DNA from: Myrica gale
Taxonomy: Eukaryota > Streptophyta > Magnoliopsida > Fagales > Myricaceae
DNA: 64,000 nt
Direction: 5' to 3'
NCBI GenBank assembly: GCA_963930655.1
Contig: OZ005603.1
Span: 25,186,201 to 25,250,200 of the forward strand
The notes under the pieces were generated by a model. It did not search any database, had not been told where the DNA came from, and worked only from the letters and a program-made list of their open reading frames with translations. Position 1 is the stretch's first letter. Each line of letters begins with the position of its first letter. The translations under genes were made by a program, and so were the position numbers. This document shows, in pieces, positions 32,662 through 44,103 of this stretch.

Positions 32662-35600
32662 GCTCGATCTATTTAGGGGTGGGCAAAAAACCCTGCACCG
32701 TCCTTCTCAATAATTATTTCCTTTTGGACCACAAACACGCGATGTACGTTAAATTATTTCGGAAAAGACAAGTCATTTCTTTTTGCTCGAGGCAGTCAAC
32801 ATCTGGGTACTATTAGTGAACACTACACACAAAAATCATAATAAAAATTTGGAAATGTCTAAGTGTGCCCCCAACGAACGTGATAGACATGTGGCAATAA
32901 TTGGCTCGATCTATCTAGGGGTGGGAAAAAACCCTGCACCGTCCTTCTCAATAATTATTTCCTTTTAGACCATAAACACGCGATGTACGTTAAATTATTT
33001 CGGAAAAGACAAGTCATTTCTTTTTGCTCGAGGCAGTCAACATCTGGGTACCATTAGTGAACACTACACACAAAAATCAAAATAAAAAATTGGAAATGTC
33101 TAAGTCTGCCCCCGACGAACGTGACAAACATGTGGCAATAATTGGCTCGATCTATCTAGGGGTGGGCAAAAAATCCTGCACCGTCCTTCTCAATAATTAT
33201 TTCCTTTTGGACCACAAACACGCGATGTACGTTAAATTATTTCGGAAAAGACAAGTCATTTCTTTTTGCTCGAGGCAGTCAACATCTGGGTACTATTAGT
33301 GAACACTACACACAAAAATCATAATAAAAAATTGGAAATGTCTAAGTGTGCCCCCGACGAACGTGACAGACATGTGGCAATAATTGGCTCGATCTATCTA
33401 GGGGTGGGCAAAAAATCCTGCACCGTCCTCAATAATTATTTCCTTTTGGACCACAAACACGCGATGTAGGTTAAATTATTTCGGAAAAGACAAGTCATTT
33501 CTTTTTGCTCGAGGCAGTCAACATCTGGGTACTATTAGTGAACACTACACACAAAAATCATAATAAAAAATTGGAAATGTCTAAGTGTGCCCCCGACGAA
33601 CGTGATAGACATGTGGCAATAATTGGCTCGATCTATCTAGGGGTGGGCAAAAAATCCTGCACCGTCCTTCTCAATAATTATTTCCTTTTGGACCACAAAC
33701 ACGCGATGTACGTTAAATTATTTCGGAAAAGACAAGTCATTTCTTTTGCTCGAGGCAGTCAACATCTGGGTACTATTAGTGAACACTACACACAAAAATC
33801 ATAATAAAAAATTGGAAATGTCTAAGTGTGCCCCCGACGAACGTGACAGACATGTGGCAATAATTGGCTCGATCTATCTAGGGGTGGGCAAAAAACCCTG
33901 CACCGTCCTTCTCAATAATTATTTCCTTTTAGACCATAAACACGCGATGTACGTTAAATTATTTCGGAAAAGACAAGTCATTTCTTTTTGCTCGAGGCAG
34001 TCAACATCTGGGTACCATTAGTGAACACTACACACAAAAATCAAAATAAAAAATTGGAAATGTCTAAGTCTGCCCCCGACGAACGTGACAAACATGTGGC
34101 AATAATTGGCTCGATCTATCTAGGGGTGGGCAAAAAATCCTGCACCGTCCTTCTCAATAATTATTTCCTTTTGGACCACAAACACGCGATGTACGTTAAA
34201 TTATTTCGGAAAAGACAAGTCATTTCTTTTTGCTCGAGGCAGTCAACATCTGGGTACTATTAGTGAACACTACACACAAAAATCATAATAAAAAATTGGA
34301 AATGTCTAAGTGTGCCCCCGACGAACGTGACAGACATGTGGCAATAATTGGCTCGATCTATCTAGGGGTGGGCAAAAAATCCTGCACCGTCCTCAATAAT
34401 TATTTCCTTTTGGACCACAAACACGCGATGTAGGTTAAATTATTTCGGAAAAGACAAGTCATTTCTTTTTGCTCGAGGCAGTCAACATCTGGGTACTATT
34501 AGTGAACACTACACACAAAAATCATAATAAAAAATTGGAAATGTCTAAGTGTGCCCCCGACGAACGTGATAGACATGTGGCAATAATTGGCTCGATCTAT
34601 CTAGGGGTGGGCAAAAAATCCTGCACCGTCCTTCTCAATAATTATTTCCTTTTGGACCACAAACACGCGATGTACGTTAAATTATTTCGGAAAAGACAAG
34701 TCATTTCTTTTGCTCGAGGCAGTCAACATCTGGGTACTATTAGTGAACACTACACACAAAAATCATAATAAAAAATTGGAAATGTCTAAGTGTGCCCCCG
34801 ACGAACGTGACAGACATGTGGCAATAATTGGCTCGATCTATCTAGGGGTGGGCAAAAAATCTTGCACCGTCCTTCTCAATAATTATTTCCTTTTGGACCA
34901 CAAACACGCGATGTACGTTAAATTATTTCGGAAAAGACAAGTCATTTCTTTTTGCTCGAGGCAGTCAACATCTGGGTACTATTAGTGAACACTACACACA
35001 AAAATCATAATAAAAAATTGGAAATGTCTAAGTGTGCCCCCGACGAACGTGATAGACATGTGGCAATAATTGGCTCGATCTATCTAGGGGTGGGCAAAAA
35101 ATCCTGCACCGTCCTTCTCAATAATTATTTCCTTTTGGACCACAAACACGCGATGTACGTGAAATTATTTCGGAAAAGACAAGTCATTTCTTTTGCTCGA
35201 GGCAGTCAACATCTGGGTACTATTAGTGAACACTACACACAAAAATCATAATAAAAAATTGGAAATGTCTAAGTGTTCCCCCGACGAACGTGACAGACAT
35301 GTGGCAATAATTGGCTCGATCTATCTAGGGGTGGGCAAAAAATCTTGCACCGTCCTTCTCAATAATTATTTCCTTTTGGACCACAAAAACGCGATGTACG
35401 TTAAATTATTTCGGAAAAGACAAGTCATTTCTTTTTGCTCGAGGCAGTCAACATCTGGGTACTATTAGTGAACACTACACACAAAAATCATAATAAAAAA
35501 TTGGAAATGTCTAAGTGTGCGCCCGACGAACGTGATAGACATGTGGCAATAATTGGCTCGATCTATCTATGGGTGGGCAAAAAATCCTGCACCGTCCTTC

Positions 35601-36780
35601 TCAATAATTATTTCCTTTTGGACCACAAACATGCGATGTACGTTAAATTATTTCGGAAAAGACAAGTCATTTCTTTTGCTCGAGGCAGTCAACATCTGGG
35701 TACTATTAGTGAACACTACACACAAAAATCATAATAAAAAATTGGAAATGTCTAAGTGTGCCCCCGACGAACGTGACAGACATGTGGCAATAATTGGCTC
35801 GATCTATCTAGGGGTGGGCAAAAAATCTTGCACCGTCCTTCTCAATAATTATTTCCTTTTGGACCACAAACACGCGATGTACGTTAAATTATTTCGGAAA
35901 AGACAAGTCATTTCTTTTTGCTCGAGGCAGTCAACATCTGGGTACTATTAGTGAACACTACACACAAAAATCATAATAAAAAATTGGAAATGTCTAAGTG
36001 TGCCCCCGACGAACGTGATAGACATGTGGCAATAATTGGCTCGATCTATCTAGGGGTGGGCAAAAAATCCTGCACCGTCCTTCTCAATAATTATTTCCTT
36101 TTGGACCACAAACACGCGATGTACGTTAAATTATTTCGGAAAAGACAAGTCATTTCTTTTGCTCGAGGCAGTCAACATCTGGGTACTATTAGTGAACACT
36201 ACACACAAAAATCATAATAAAAAATTGGAAATGTCTAAGTGTGCCCCCGACGAACGTGACAGACATGTGGCAATAATTGGCTCTATCTATCTAGGGGTGG
36301 GCAAAAAATCCTGCACTGTCCTTCTCAATAATTATTTCCTTTTGGACCACAAACACGCGATGTACGTTAAATTATTTCGGAAAAGACAAGTCATTTCTTT
36401 TTGCTCGAGGCAGTCAACATCTGGGTACTATTAGTGAACACTACACACAAAAATCATAATAAAAAATTCGAAATGTCTAAGTGTGCCCCGACGAACGTGA
36501 CAGACATGTGGCAATAATTGGCTCGATCTATCTAGGTGTGGGCAAAAAACGTTGCACCGTCCTTCTCAATAATTATTTCCTTTTGGACCACAAACACGCG
36601 ATGTACGTTAAATTATTTCGGAAAAGACAAGTCATTTCTTTTTGCTCGAGGCAGTCAACATCTGGGTACTGTTAGTGAACACTACACACAAAAATCATAA
36701 TAAAAAATTCGAAATGTCTAAGTGTGCCCCCGACGAACGTGACAGAAATGTGGCAATAATTGCATCACGACGTTTATTTC
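32662..36780 (+). repeat. 241-bp tandem repeat array, about 17 copies
   Basis: Successive copies of a fixed landmark (tgctcgaggcagtcaacatc) start at 32783, 33024, 33266, 33505, 33746, 33988, 34230, 34469, 34710, 34952, 35193 and 35435, and on to 36642. Spacing is 241-242 bp, or 239 where a 3-bp deletion occurs. Copies are almost identical. Private variants repeat every 964 bp (four units) in the left half and every 483 bp (two units) in the right half, so there is higher-order structure. The unit contains ggggtgggcaaaaaatcctg and gggtactattagtgaacac. The overlapping open frames it creates start at TTG and shift phase each unit, because 241 is not a multiple of 3. I regard it as a satellite or minisatellite, not coding. 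Confidence 0.97.
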
Positions 36781-36784
36781 TTTG

Positions 36785-37290
36785 CTCGAGGCAGTCAACA
36801 TCAGGTACTATTAGTGAATACTGTGGAAGTGTATGAGCCACACGCAATAATAATAATATAAACAGTTGGAAATATCTAAGTGGCTGTTCGGTGGTATAGT
36901 ATTTTGAGAATTTTTTTTGTGTTTTGAGAATTTTTATGTGATGTTAATTTTATTGGTATGCGTGTTGTAGTTTGATTTATGTAGGGTTAAAAATGATGTT
37001 TGGTTGTGAATATTTTATATTAAAAAAATCTGTAAGATTTTTTTGTGGCCAAACAGCCTCTAGGTATCGACGAACGTGACAGACATGTGCCCATAACTGC
37101 ATCTTGACGTTCATTTCTTTTGCTCGAGCGGTCAACATCTGGGTAGTGGGTACTATTAATGAATACTGTGGGAGTGTATGAGCCACACACAATAATAATA
37201 ATAATAATAAATTGGAAATGTCTAACGTGTGCCCCGACGAATGTGACAGACATGGGCCATAATTGCATCTTGACGTGACAAGTTCAAGCT
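36785..37290 (+). repeat. Diverged, shorter monomers at the array edge
   Basis: These copies share acgaacgtgacagacatg, ctcgag..gtcaacatctgg and aattggaaatgtctaa with the array, but the repeat spacing is about 169 bp. In place of the young unit's roughly 105-bp central block they have a short gcatcttgacgttc. They also keep gtgtatgagccacac, which the young unit has lost. They look like the ancestral monomer. A MITE interrupts them. Confidence 0.8.
36882..37058. mobile_element. 177-bp MITE within the diverged repeats
   Basis: The left end GGCTGTTCGGTGG is mirrored by the right end, which reads GGCTGTTTGGCCAC in reverse complement. Array sequence resumes on both sides (aatatctaagt before, tctaggtatcgacg after), so the insertion is clear. 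The target duplication is imperfect (tctaagt/tctaggt). The family may be PIF/Harbinger or hAT. Confidence 0.7.
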
Positions 37291-37299
37291 AAACACGCG

Positions 37300-37790
37300 G
37301 AAGAGAGCATTTTGTCTGTGCTTCTTTCCGTCTGTTGTTTCTACTTTTCCTACGTTAGGTTTCTCTGATTGGTTGCGTGTTCTCTTTCCTGCACGATCTC
37401 ATCTTCCTCATCTTGCCATACACACAGTTGTAGAGAGAGAAAAAGAAGAAAGAAAAAAAAGAACGGTTTTTATTTTTATTTTTCAGTGTTCCAAAGGTTC
37501 ATCCACCATTGTAACATGATAACGCTTATTATTTTTATGAAAATGTTAATTTGTGAGGAAATATAACATTTACCATTCAAACCGTAATTCAAGGACGTTG
37601 AAAAAATTTCAAAAAATTATTTCCATTCATAACCGTTGGATGTAGCGTTTGAACGGTAAGAATGATCTGTCGAAACTAAATATTTAAGACGACGGCGGGG
37701 CCAATCTACCAGAATTTTTTTTTTTTAGAAGAGGATGTCGGTACGAATTTTTTTAGACGAGGATGTAGCCTTTTGTGAAGGATGATTTTA
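37300..37790. other. Intergenic, no feature recognised
   Basis: A pyrimidine-rich and then A/G-rich stretch with no conserved frame. A 65-codon frame at 37369-37566 has no family signal. Confidence 0.4.
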
Positions 37791-38402
37791 AGTTTATTTA
37801 AATATTTTGTTTCCTCGGTCGTGTGTCCGTACATAATCAATTTTAGGCGCCACCCTTCGAAAAAGGCCAAAGGAAGGGAGAAAAAGGTAACTATTAAATA
37901 TAATAGTGCAAGCTGTTCTATTCATAGCCATTAAGAAGCTTTAATATATATTGGTAGCTAGGCAGCTTGCTGGAGCGAACTCTAAATTAAATGGTCATTT
38001 AAGGTCAAGTAATTTGAAGCTAATATAATTCAAACAATATTAAAATATAATTTTAAGAGAATATAATTTAAATGATAATATCTATCACTTTCTATCATCT
38101 TAAGCTTTTGGAATAAATGTTAGATTCACATGATATCATATTCCTAAGTTCGATACATGACTCTGCACCTGATCACCTCAATTTTAATTATATTACATTT
38201 GTTGGGCCTACCAATTAAGGGAGAGTCTGGTTCACACGTGAGGAAGAGTGTTAGAGAATATAATTAAAATAATAAAATCTATCTCTTACAATTAGCTTAA
38301 GCTTTTGCATAATATTTTTTGTTTTCTAAAGATTAAAAAAATTTGTGGAAATGCTTTTTTATTGTGTTTGCGAATGTCATGGATACGTAGAAAAGACATT
38401 TA
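37790..38402. repeat. Duplicated block a, copy 2, left part
   Basis: Collinear with 420-1195. It continues at 40064 after the insertion. The palindrome of copy 1 is not present here. Confidence 0.75.
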
Positions 38403-38456
38403 GGCTCCATTTGTTTTGCAGTATTTTATTTTCTGGAAATTTCTTTCCATACTTTT

Positions 38457-39059
38457 GTGTAACGAACCAAGGACAAGCACTAGCCATATCTGTGCTTTGA
38501 CTTCAAAATGACTAGTCAAGGTTGCTCTTGAAGTCCCTTAGATCCTTATAAAGTCCAGTTCAACCTAGTAAGGTCCCAATGTGGGACTTGACCCTTACAG
38601 AACTCATCTCTCATTCATTTTCCTCTCCCACTCCATATGAGATTCGGGGTATCACATTGGAACCTTACTAGGTTGAATTGAGCTTTATAATGATCCAAAG
38701 AGCTTCAAGAGCAACCTTGACTAGTCATTTTTAAGTCAAAGCACAGATATGACTAGTGTTTGTCCTTAGGTCGTTACAAATGGTATCACAGGGATCCTAG
38801 TAACCACTAATGTCAGCTTGATTGACCTTGACGAGGACGTCAAGGTTGTAAGGGGAGAGATTGTGATACCCCGAATCCCACACGAAGTGGGAGAAGAAAA
38901 TGAATGAGTGATTGGTTCTATAAGGGTCAACTCCCATATTGGGGCTTACTAGGTTGAACTAGACTTTATAATGATCAAAGAAGCTTCAAGAGCAACCTTG
39001 ACTAGTCTTTTTGAAGTCGAAACACAGATGTGGCTAGTGCTTGTCCTTGGGTCGTTACA
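38457..39059 (+). mobile_element. TRIM (miniature LTR retrotransposon) with an inverted LTR copy
   Basis: The 3' LTR, 38870-39059, starts TGTGATACCCCGAATC and ends GTCGTTACA. About 90 bp before it the 5' LTR (partial, about 38657-38778) ends GTCGTTACA, followed by aa and the primer-binding site TGGTATCAC. Then come a tiny spacer and the polypurine tract aaggggagagat. An inverted LTR copy (38457-38655, tgtaacga...ggggtatcaca) lies head-to-head with the partial 5' LTR and forms a foldback. A fourth LTR scrap may lie at 39062-39078. Short LTRs, PBS, PPT and no coding region are the definition of a TRIM. Confidence 0.78.
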
Positions 39060-39224
39060 AAGATTTGAGGTATCACATTTTGACAATTTGGGAGCCTCGT
39101 AAAATACGGTTAACCGAAACTCAATTCGGTCGACTGTAAAATTAGATAGCTCCACTTTCCTGAAAGTTGTTTAATTTTTAAAACTAGTGAATCTTGTTTC
39201 CGACCTGCTTCTCCCAGATTTAAG

Positions 39225-39965
39225 GGTGATCAAAAACCAATCGACCAGATATCCAGACTTGAAACCGACCCTGTTCAACACAAACTGGTCAGGGTCGAGT
39301 TTTGAAACATGAATTCAAGAAAAATCAAATTTGTGTTCGGGTCTCTAACATGAAACCAAATCATTGAAAAGAATCTGACCCCGATAGTTTAGCTTTTTTC
39401 GGGGGCGGGCTCGGATTTTGAAACAGGAACCCGAAATAAATCAAGTTCGTGTTTACGTCTCCAACAAAAAACCAAATCGTTCAAAAGAACTCGACCCCGC
39501 CGGTTTTATCTATATTTGGGGTCGGGTTGGGTTTTGAAACATAAACCCGATAAAAATAATGTTTGTGTTAGTGTCTCTAACCCGAAATTAAAGCATTCAA
39601 AGGAACCCGACCCTAACGATTTTAGCTTTATTTGGGATCGAGGTCGGGTTTTGAAACATGAACCCGAGAAAAATTAGGTTCGTGTTTACGTCTCTAACCG
39701 GAACCCAAGCATTCAAAGGAACCAGACCCTTATGATTTTTGGTTTTTTCGGGGTCGGGGTTAGGTTGTAAAACACGAACCCGAAAAAAATCAGGTTCGTG
39801 TTCGCGTCTCTATTTCGATCCAAATCATTTAAAAGAACCCGACCTCGCCTATTTAGCTATATTCATGGTTGAGGTTGGGTTTTGAAACATGAACCTGAGA
39901 ATAATGAGGTTCGTGTTTTAACCTGAAACTAAAGCTTTCAAAGGAACGCGACACCGACGATGTAA
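39225..39965 (+). repeat. 116-bp minisatellite, about 6 copies
   Basis: The phrase gaaacatgaacccgagaaaa and its variants recur at 39304, 39420, 39536, 39653, 39769 and 39884, spaced 115-117 bp. Each is followed by ttcgtgtt...gtctctaac and later ggggtcgggtttt. The copies are diverged, so the array is old. Confidence 0.9.
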
Positions 39966-40063
39966 CAACCGAACACTGAAAATTAGAATGTTTTACTGAA
40001 ATATAATGTATTGGAAACTGATTTACAAAATAAAGTGCTTTATAGTGAAACAAACGGACCTTT

Positions 40064-41000
40064 CAAGAAGAAACTTTTCAGAATATATTCTATTAGAGAT
40101 TAATGTGAAACTAATTAATCGAATATATATGTTTGATATGAAAGTTTCCATTGCCGAGGATTTCTTGTGTGTTTTTTTTTTAAACTTTTTTTTTAAAATT
40201 TTTGGTTTGGGATAAATACATTTCGCACTCTTAAACTCTTGAGATCTTGAACTTTGCACATCATTAATTATTTTTATCACGTTAATTGCAGCAACCAATT
40301 AGTGATTTGGTAGACTTACATCCTCCATTAATTGATTTTTTAGCTTCTAAACTTACGATTTTACCCTCATGAAACGATAAAGGTCAACAAAATTATGAGT
40401 AGAAAAATGTCATTTCATATATTAAAAAATCATTTTACGTTCATGTGGAAATTTTAAATGCTGATAGTTTAGCTTCAAACTATAATTAATCATTTTTGTT
40501 AATTAGTTACTAGCTAGGTCTAGATTATCCCAACCAGTTTTTTATAACTATATCAACTCAGCATTAAATTACTTCTTAAAGGCCTAAGGAACCGTCCCGC
40601 CGGCCCGCCTCCCTAACCTTGAGGCTAATAGCTTAAAGTTAATCGTATATCTAAAGAATCAACCTAACCATATTAATCAGGAACGCCCAACCCACTTCAA
40701 CTAATCCCTAGACTATAATTATAACAGTACTATGTTTAGCTGATCTTTTGTTGGTGTCAAATCGAGAGAACTATTAGCTTAACAAAACCACCGCCAGCCA
40801 GTATAGTACTCCAATTGCAATTCGGAGAATATTCGAGTGGTAGTAACCTTAGATTGATCGATGCTTTAGTGAAAATCTAGTCTTTAATTGATTAATTCCT
40901 ATATCTATATATATGTATTTCGTAAGGACGTGCCTAATTAGAATATCAGATTCAATGTTGATGATGATCAGTATACACCCCCGGATTTATAGAACATGTT
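40064..41000. repeat. Duplicated blocks a (end) and c, copy 2
   Basis: 40064-40230 continues block a (counterpart 1196-1340). 40550-41000 matches 12140-12680. Small frames at 39853-40298 are repeat-derived. Confidence 0.65.
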
Positions 41001-41002
41001 TA

Positions 41003-42255
41003 TGTTAGATGTATGCCCTGAAAACCAATCATTTTGTATAATTATGAGATAATTAGTGTTATTGATTAATCATTTGTATATTATTTTGGGTACCTGCAAT
41101 GACATAAGATGTCATATTTAGAATGATATTAGATGTCATATTGTTGAGCAACATTGTAGAAAAGTCAGGCCAATGATTAATGAATCGGAGGCGGGGAGTA
41201 TGACTTTTAGGATCCTTCTTGACTCACTTTGTTCTAGACCGAGATACATGGTAATGTACAAATAGGTCTACACTCGTTGTGCCTCTATAAGATAGAACGA
41301 TGGACTCCGTCATTGAGGTGGTGACCTTAAGCAAACGAGTGGGTGCAATGTTAGAGTACATGCACTGAACCGGATCAAATATGTATACCTTCTGGAAATG
41401 ATCAATGATGTAGAGAATGATATTCAACACAATTAGCTTATGTTGTCCATAGACCTGAGAGAGTTATGCAGGTTTGCTTGTTGTGTGCTTGTGCTTTAAC
41501 TGAGTCATTAGGTGATGATTTTCGTAGATCAAATATTTCAAATAACATTGGGCCTTGTGTATAGTAAGTGAATTTGTATAATTGCTCAATATGGAATCCA
41601 CCGGTCTCTTGATGAGGCAGTATATTTATTATGTCTGTATATTGTTGGACTCAAATAAAAACGCAGCGCAACAAGATTTTGTGAAAAGTGTTTTCACGAT
41701 TTTTACTTATATTATATATTAAGTAAATATTTGCAAAAATTGTTTTGCACCTTTCTGGAAGTACAACTAGTTACGGACTGAAAATTAAGAATTATATGAG
41801 CTAAGGACTTAATCAGTGATATTATTCTGGTCCTATTAGCTCATGTGGAAAGTATGGTGGAAGGATAAATAAACGTATAATTATTAGCAAAAGGGATTTC
41901 ACAAAAACAATTTCATTATTTCGGGGGTCAATTGTGATATGTTAATAGACATGATCACAATTTGTAGAAGCCCATAAATTTGGATTACAAAATATAAAGG
42001 GGTTTAATGAAAAAGAATTTTTCATGATGATCCTACGACTGAGATTTGAGGTCCCTAAAGATCCCACGCAAAAGCACAGTTGAGTTCTGAGCCAACCATT
42101 ATAAATAGATCAGAAGTTCATTTGAGAAAGTAGAATTTATTCCATTTACAACGAGAGTTTCTCTCTCAAAGCTGTGTGCGTGGATCTGAAGGAGGCATAA
42201 CACTTTTACTGCTTTGATTCAACGATCATTTTCATTGCAATCTCGCGTTCCAATA
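41003..42255 (+). mobile_element. Copia-type solo LTR with 5-bp TSD
   Basis: The 1253-bp sequence starts TGTTAGATGTATGCCCTG and ends GTTCCAATA (a canonical CA end mutated to TA). It is flanked by GTTTA (40998-41002 and 42256-42260). The duplicated block resumes on both sides, and copy 1 at about 12680 lacks the insertion. A TATA-like ttataaatag lies near 42108. Orientation is inferred from the TATA position. Confidence 0.82.
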
Positions 42256-42509
42256 GTTTAATTACCCAATTTGTTGTAATTGTCCAGAACTTTGCTGGAG
42301 CGAAATCACAATAAGTTAATATTAATAAAGGTTCTCAAAACCAAATGAGGTGAAACATGCATGTGAAGACGATGGTTAGGAAGATCTGCAACATTAGATC
42401 TGAATCTTACACTAGGGTATTCCCTGATCTCAATGAAGGCATTTATGAAGGATAATTATGCCTCTCTGTGGACTGAATTGGGTTGGGGTTCCTGATTCAT
42501 TACAACATA

Positions 42510-42877
42510 TCTGATTTTCAATGGCGAAACCAATTTCTTCACTGAAAGCCACCTTTCTGAGACGAAATACATATTTTGTCGCTGATTACTACAACTAAAC
42601 ATTTTCAGTGACGAAGGAAAAAAAATCGTCGCCAAAAGCTTCGTTTGAACGCGTACTTATCGTTCGAACGAGTATAAAAATCCATTAAATTAATAAAATA
42701 GTGCACCAAACCCTATTCGGACATGATGTACCTAGTCGAACAACATTTAGCAATGCTTAATTAATTCCATTGCAAATAACTAAGTTTTCATAGGTTAAAA
42801 AGTTTCAATGACGAAACATTTTCCACGCAAAATTAAAACTTTCATTTGATCAGAGAGTCTCGGTCGAACGATACGTT
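42510..42877. mobile_element. CACTA-like subterminal fragment
   Basis: Repeated short motifs such as cgttcgaacgag, gtcgaacg, agtgacgaag and gacgaaac resemble the subterminal regions at 13.2-14.2 kb and 61.6-62.7 kb. No terminus is present, and the copia LTR at 42878 cuts it. Confidence 0.45.
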
Positions 42878-44103
42878 TGTGAGTCCTAGTTTTAGGATTA
42901 AGGCAACCCAAGAGAATGGGTGAATTGGTTTTCTAAACTTTTCTGTTAAAACCCCCAAAGTTGTGTTTGCAAGTAAATACTACTTTAGCACAAGTATATA
43001 ATATGCGGAACTGTAAATAAGTGTTAAAGTAAGGAGTAGGGATAAGAGAAGCAAACACTGTATTTTTAGGTTGTTAGGCAAACTCGCCTACATCCACCCC
43101 TCAAGCTCCTTCACCGAGCCTTGAGGTTTTCCGCTATTTTCCAATAGCTTTACACACTAGCTTCCGGGTGCTAGTAAACCGTACAAGTGTTTTCTCCCGG
43201 ACTCAACACTCAAACCCACCCAAGTGGTTTTTTTGGCTCACTACTCAGAACCTCACCTAGCTTGAGATATACACTCTCAAAGCTTCTTCTTTAGTGAACA
43301 ACCTCACTAAAGGAAACACCTCTATTGGATAGGTAGATGGAAGAACAAAAACTCTCTTGAAAGAGTAGATATGAAAATGAAGGCTCTATCTCTTTATTCA
43401 CACAAAGACAAGGATATGAAAGTGTGTTTTGTGTGAATGCTATGAGAAATATAGAATAGGAAGGTTTAGAATATTTCTCAAGTAGTAGAAATGATATGTG
43501 GTCGTTTTGTTATCGTTTATAGCCGTTGGGAGTTTTTGCTAAAACGAGCAGGTCGACCGCTTCAAGTTACCGTTATTCCAACGGTCATATTGTCATAAGC
43601 TCAACGACTCTTTTATAAAAGCAACCGGTCGATCGCTACATGAGGCGGTCGAAGAATCGGTCGACCGCTTGAACAGCCGGTCGACCTCCTCAACTTAAGC
43701 ATGATCCGGTTCTTTTAAAAATAAGGTTTTTGACCACTTTTAAACACCCAATTTGGATGACATACTTCTCATAAGTATATGAAAGTTTGGAGGTTTGATT
43801 GGAGTGTTTTGAAACCTATAAAAGCATTTTAATCTTTCAAACAAAACTTAAAACGGTTTATGCATGTTTTGAAAGATATGCAAGTGCGTGATTCAAATCC
43901 TTGTCAAATGTGAAATAAAGAGTTACAAGGATTATACCCTAAGGTCTTGAATCTTCACTTTATGCTCCTTGCATCTTCTTGTTCATTTTTCTTCAAGGTT
44001 TGACTCTTTTCATCAAGTTGTCTTTGTCTTTGAAGATGTCCATTTTGTAAACTCATCCATTTATTAAAATAATTAAAATCTCGATTTTGCACAAAAGCCA
44101 ACA
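42878..44103 (-). repeat. 3' LTR of the gag-only copia element
   Basis: 1226 bp, from TGTTGGCTTTTGTGC to CTAGGACTCACA on the minus strand. Compared with the 5' LTR it lacks about 50 bp near 43515, the stretch that carries the TATA-like region (ataaatacacc). It has GTCGAC-type palindromes at about 43550-43690. Confidence 0.9.

Larger units (their letters stand above)
38403..40060. mobile_element. MULE-like insertion with nested TRIM and minisatellite
   Basis: The uninterrupted counterpart near 1193 shows that about 1.66 kb was inserted here. The ends are GGCTCCATTTGTTTTGCAGT and, in reverse complement, GGTCCGTTTGTTTCACTATA. These are similar inverted termini of a kind common in plant MULE-type MITEs. 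I could not resolve a clean 9-bp target duplication. The interior is made of a TRIM complex (38457-39080) and a 116-bp tandem repeat (39225-39965). It encodes no transposase. Confidence 0.65.

Noticed and set aside
32662..36780. CRISPR-like array
   Set aside because: The units are contiguous 241-bp tandem copies with no alternating unique spacers, in a plant genome.
32619..36836. Series of 60-132-codon frames on the plus strand as a repeated gene family
   Set aside because: They start with TTG, change phase because the 241-bp unit is not a multiple of 3, and match no family. The DNA repeats, not the protein, explain them.
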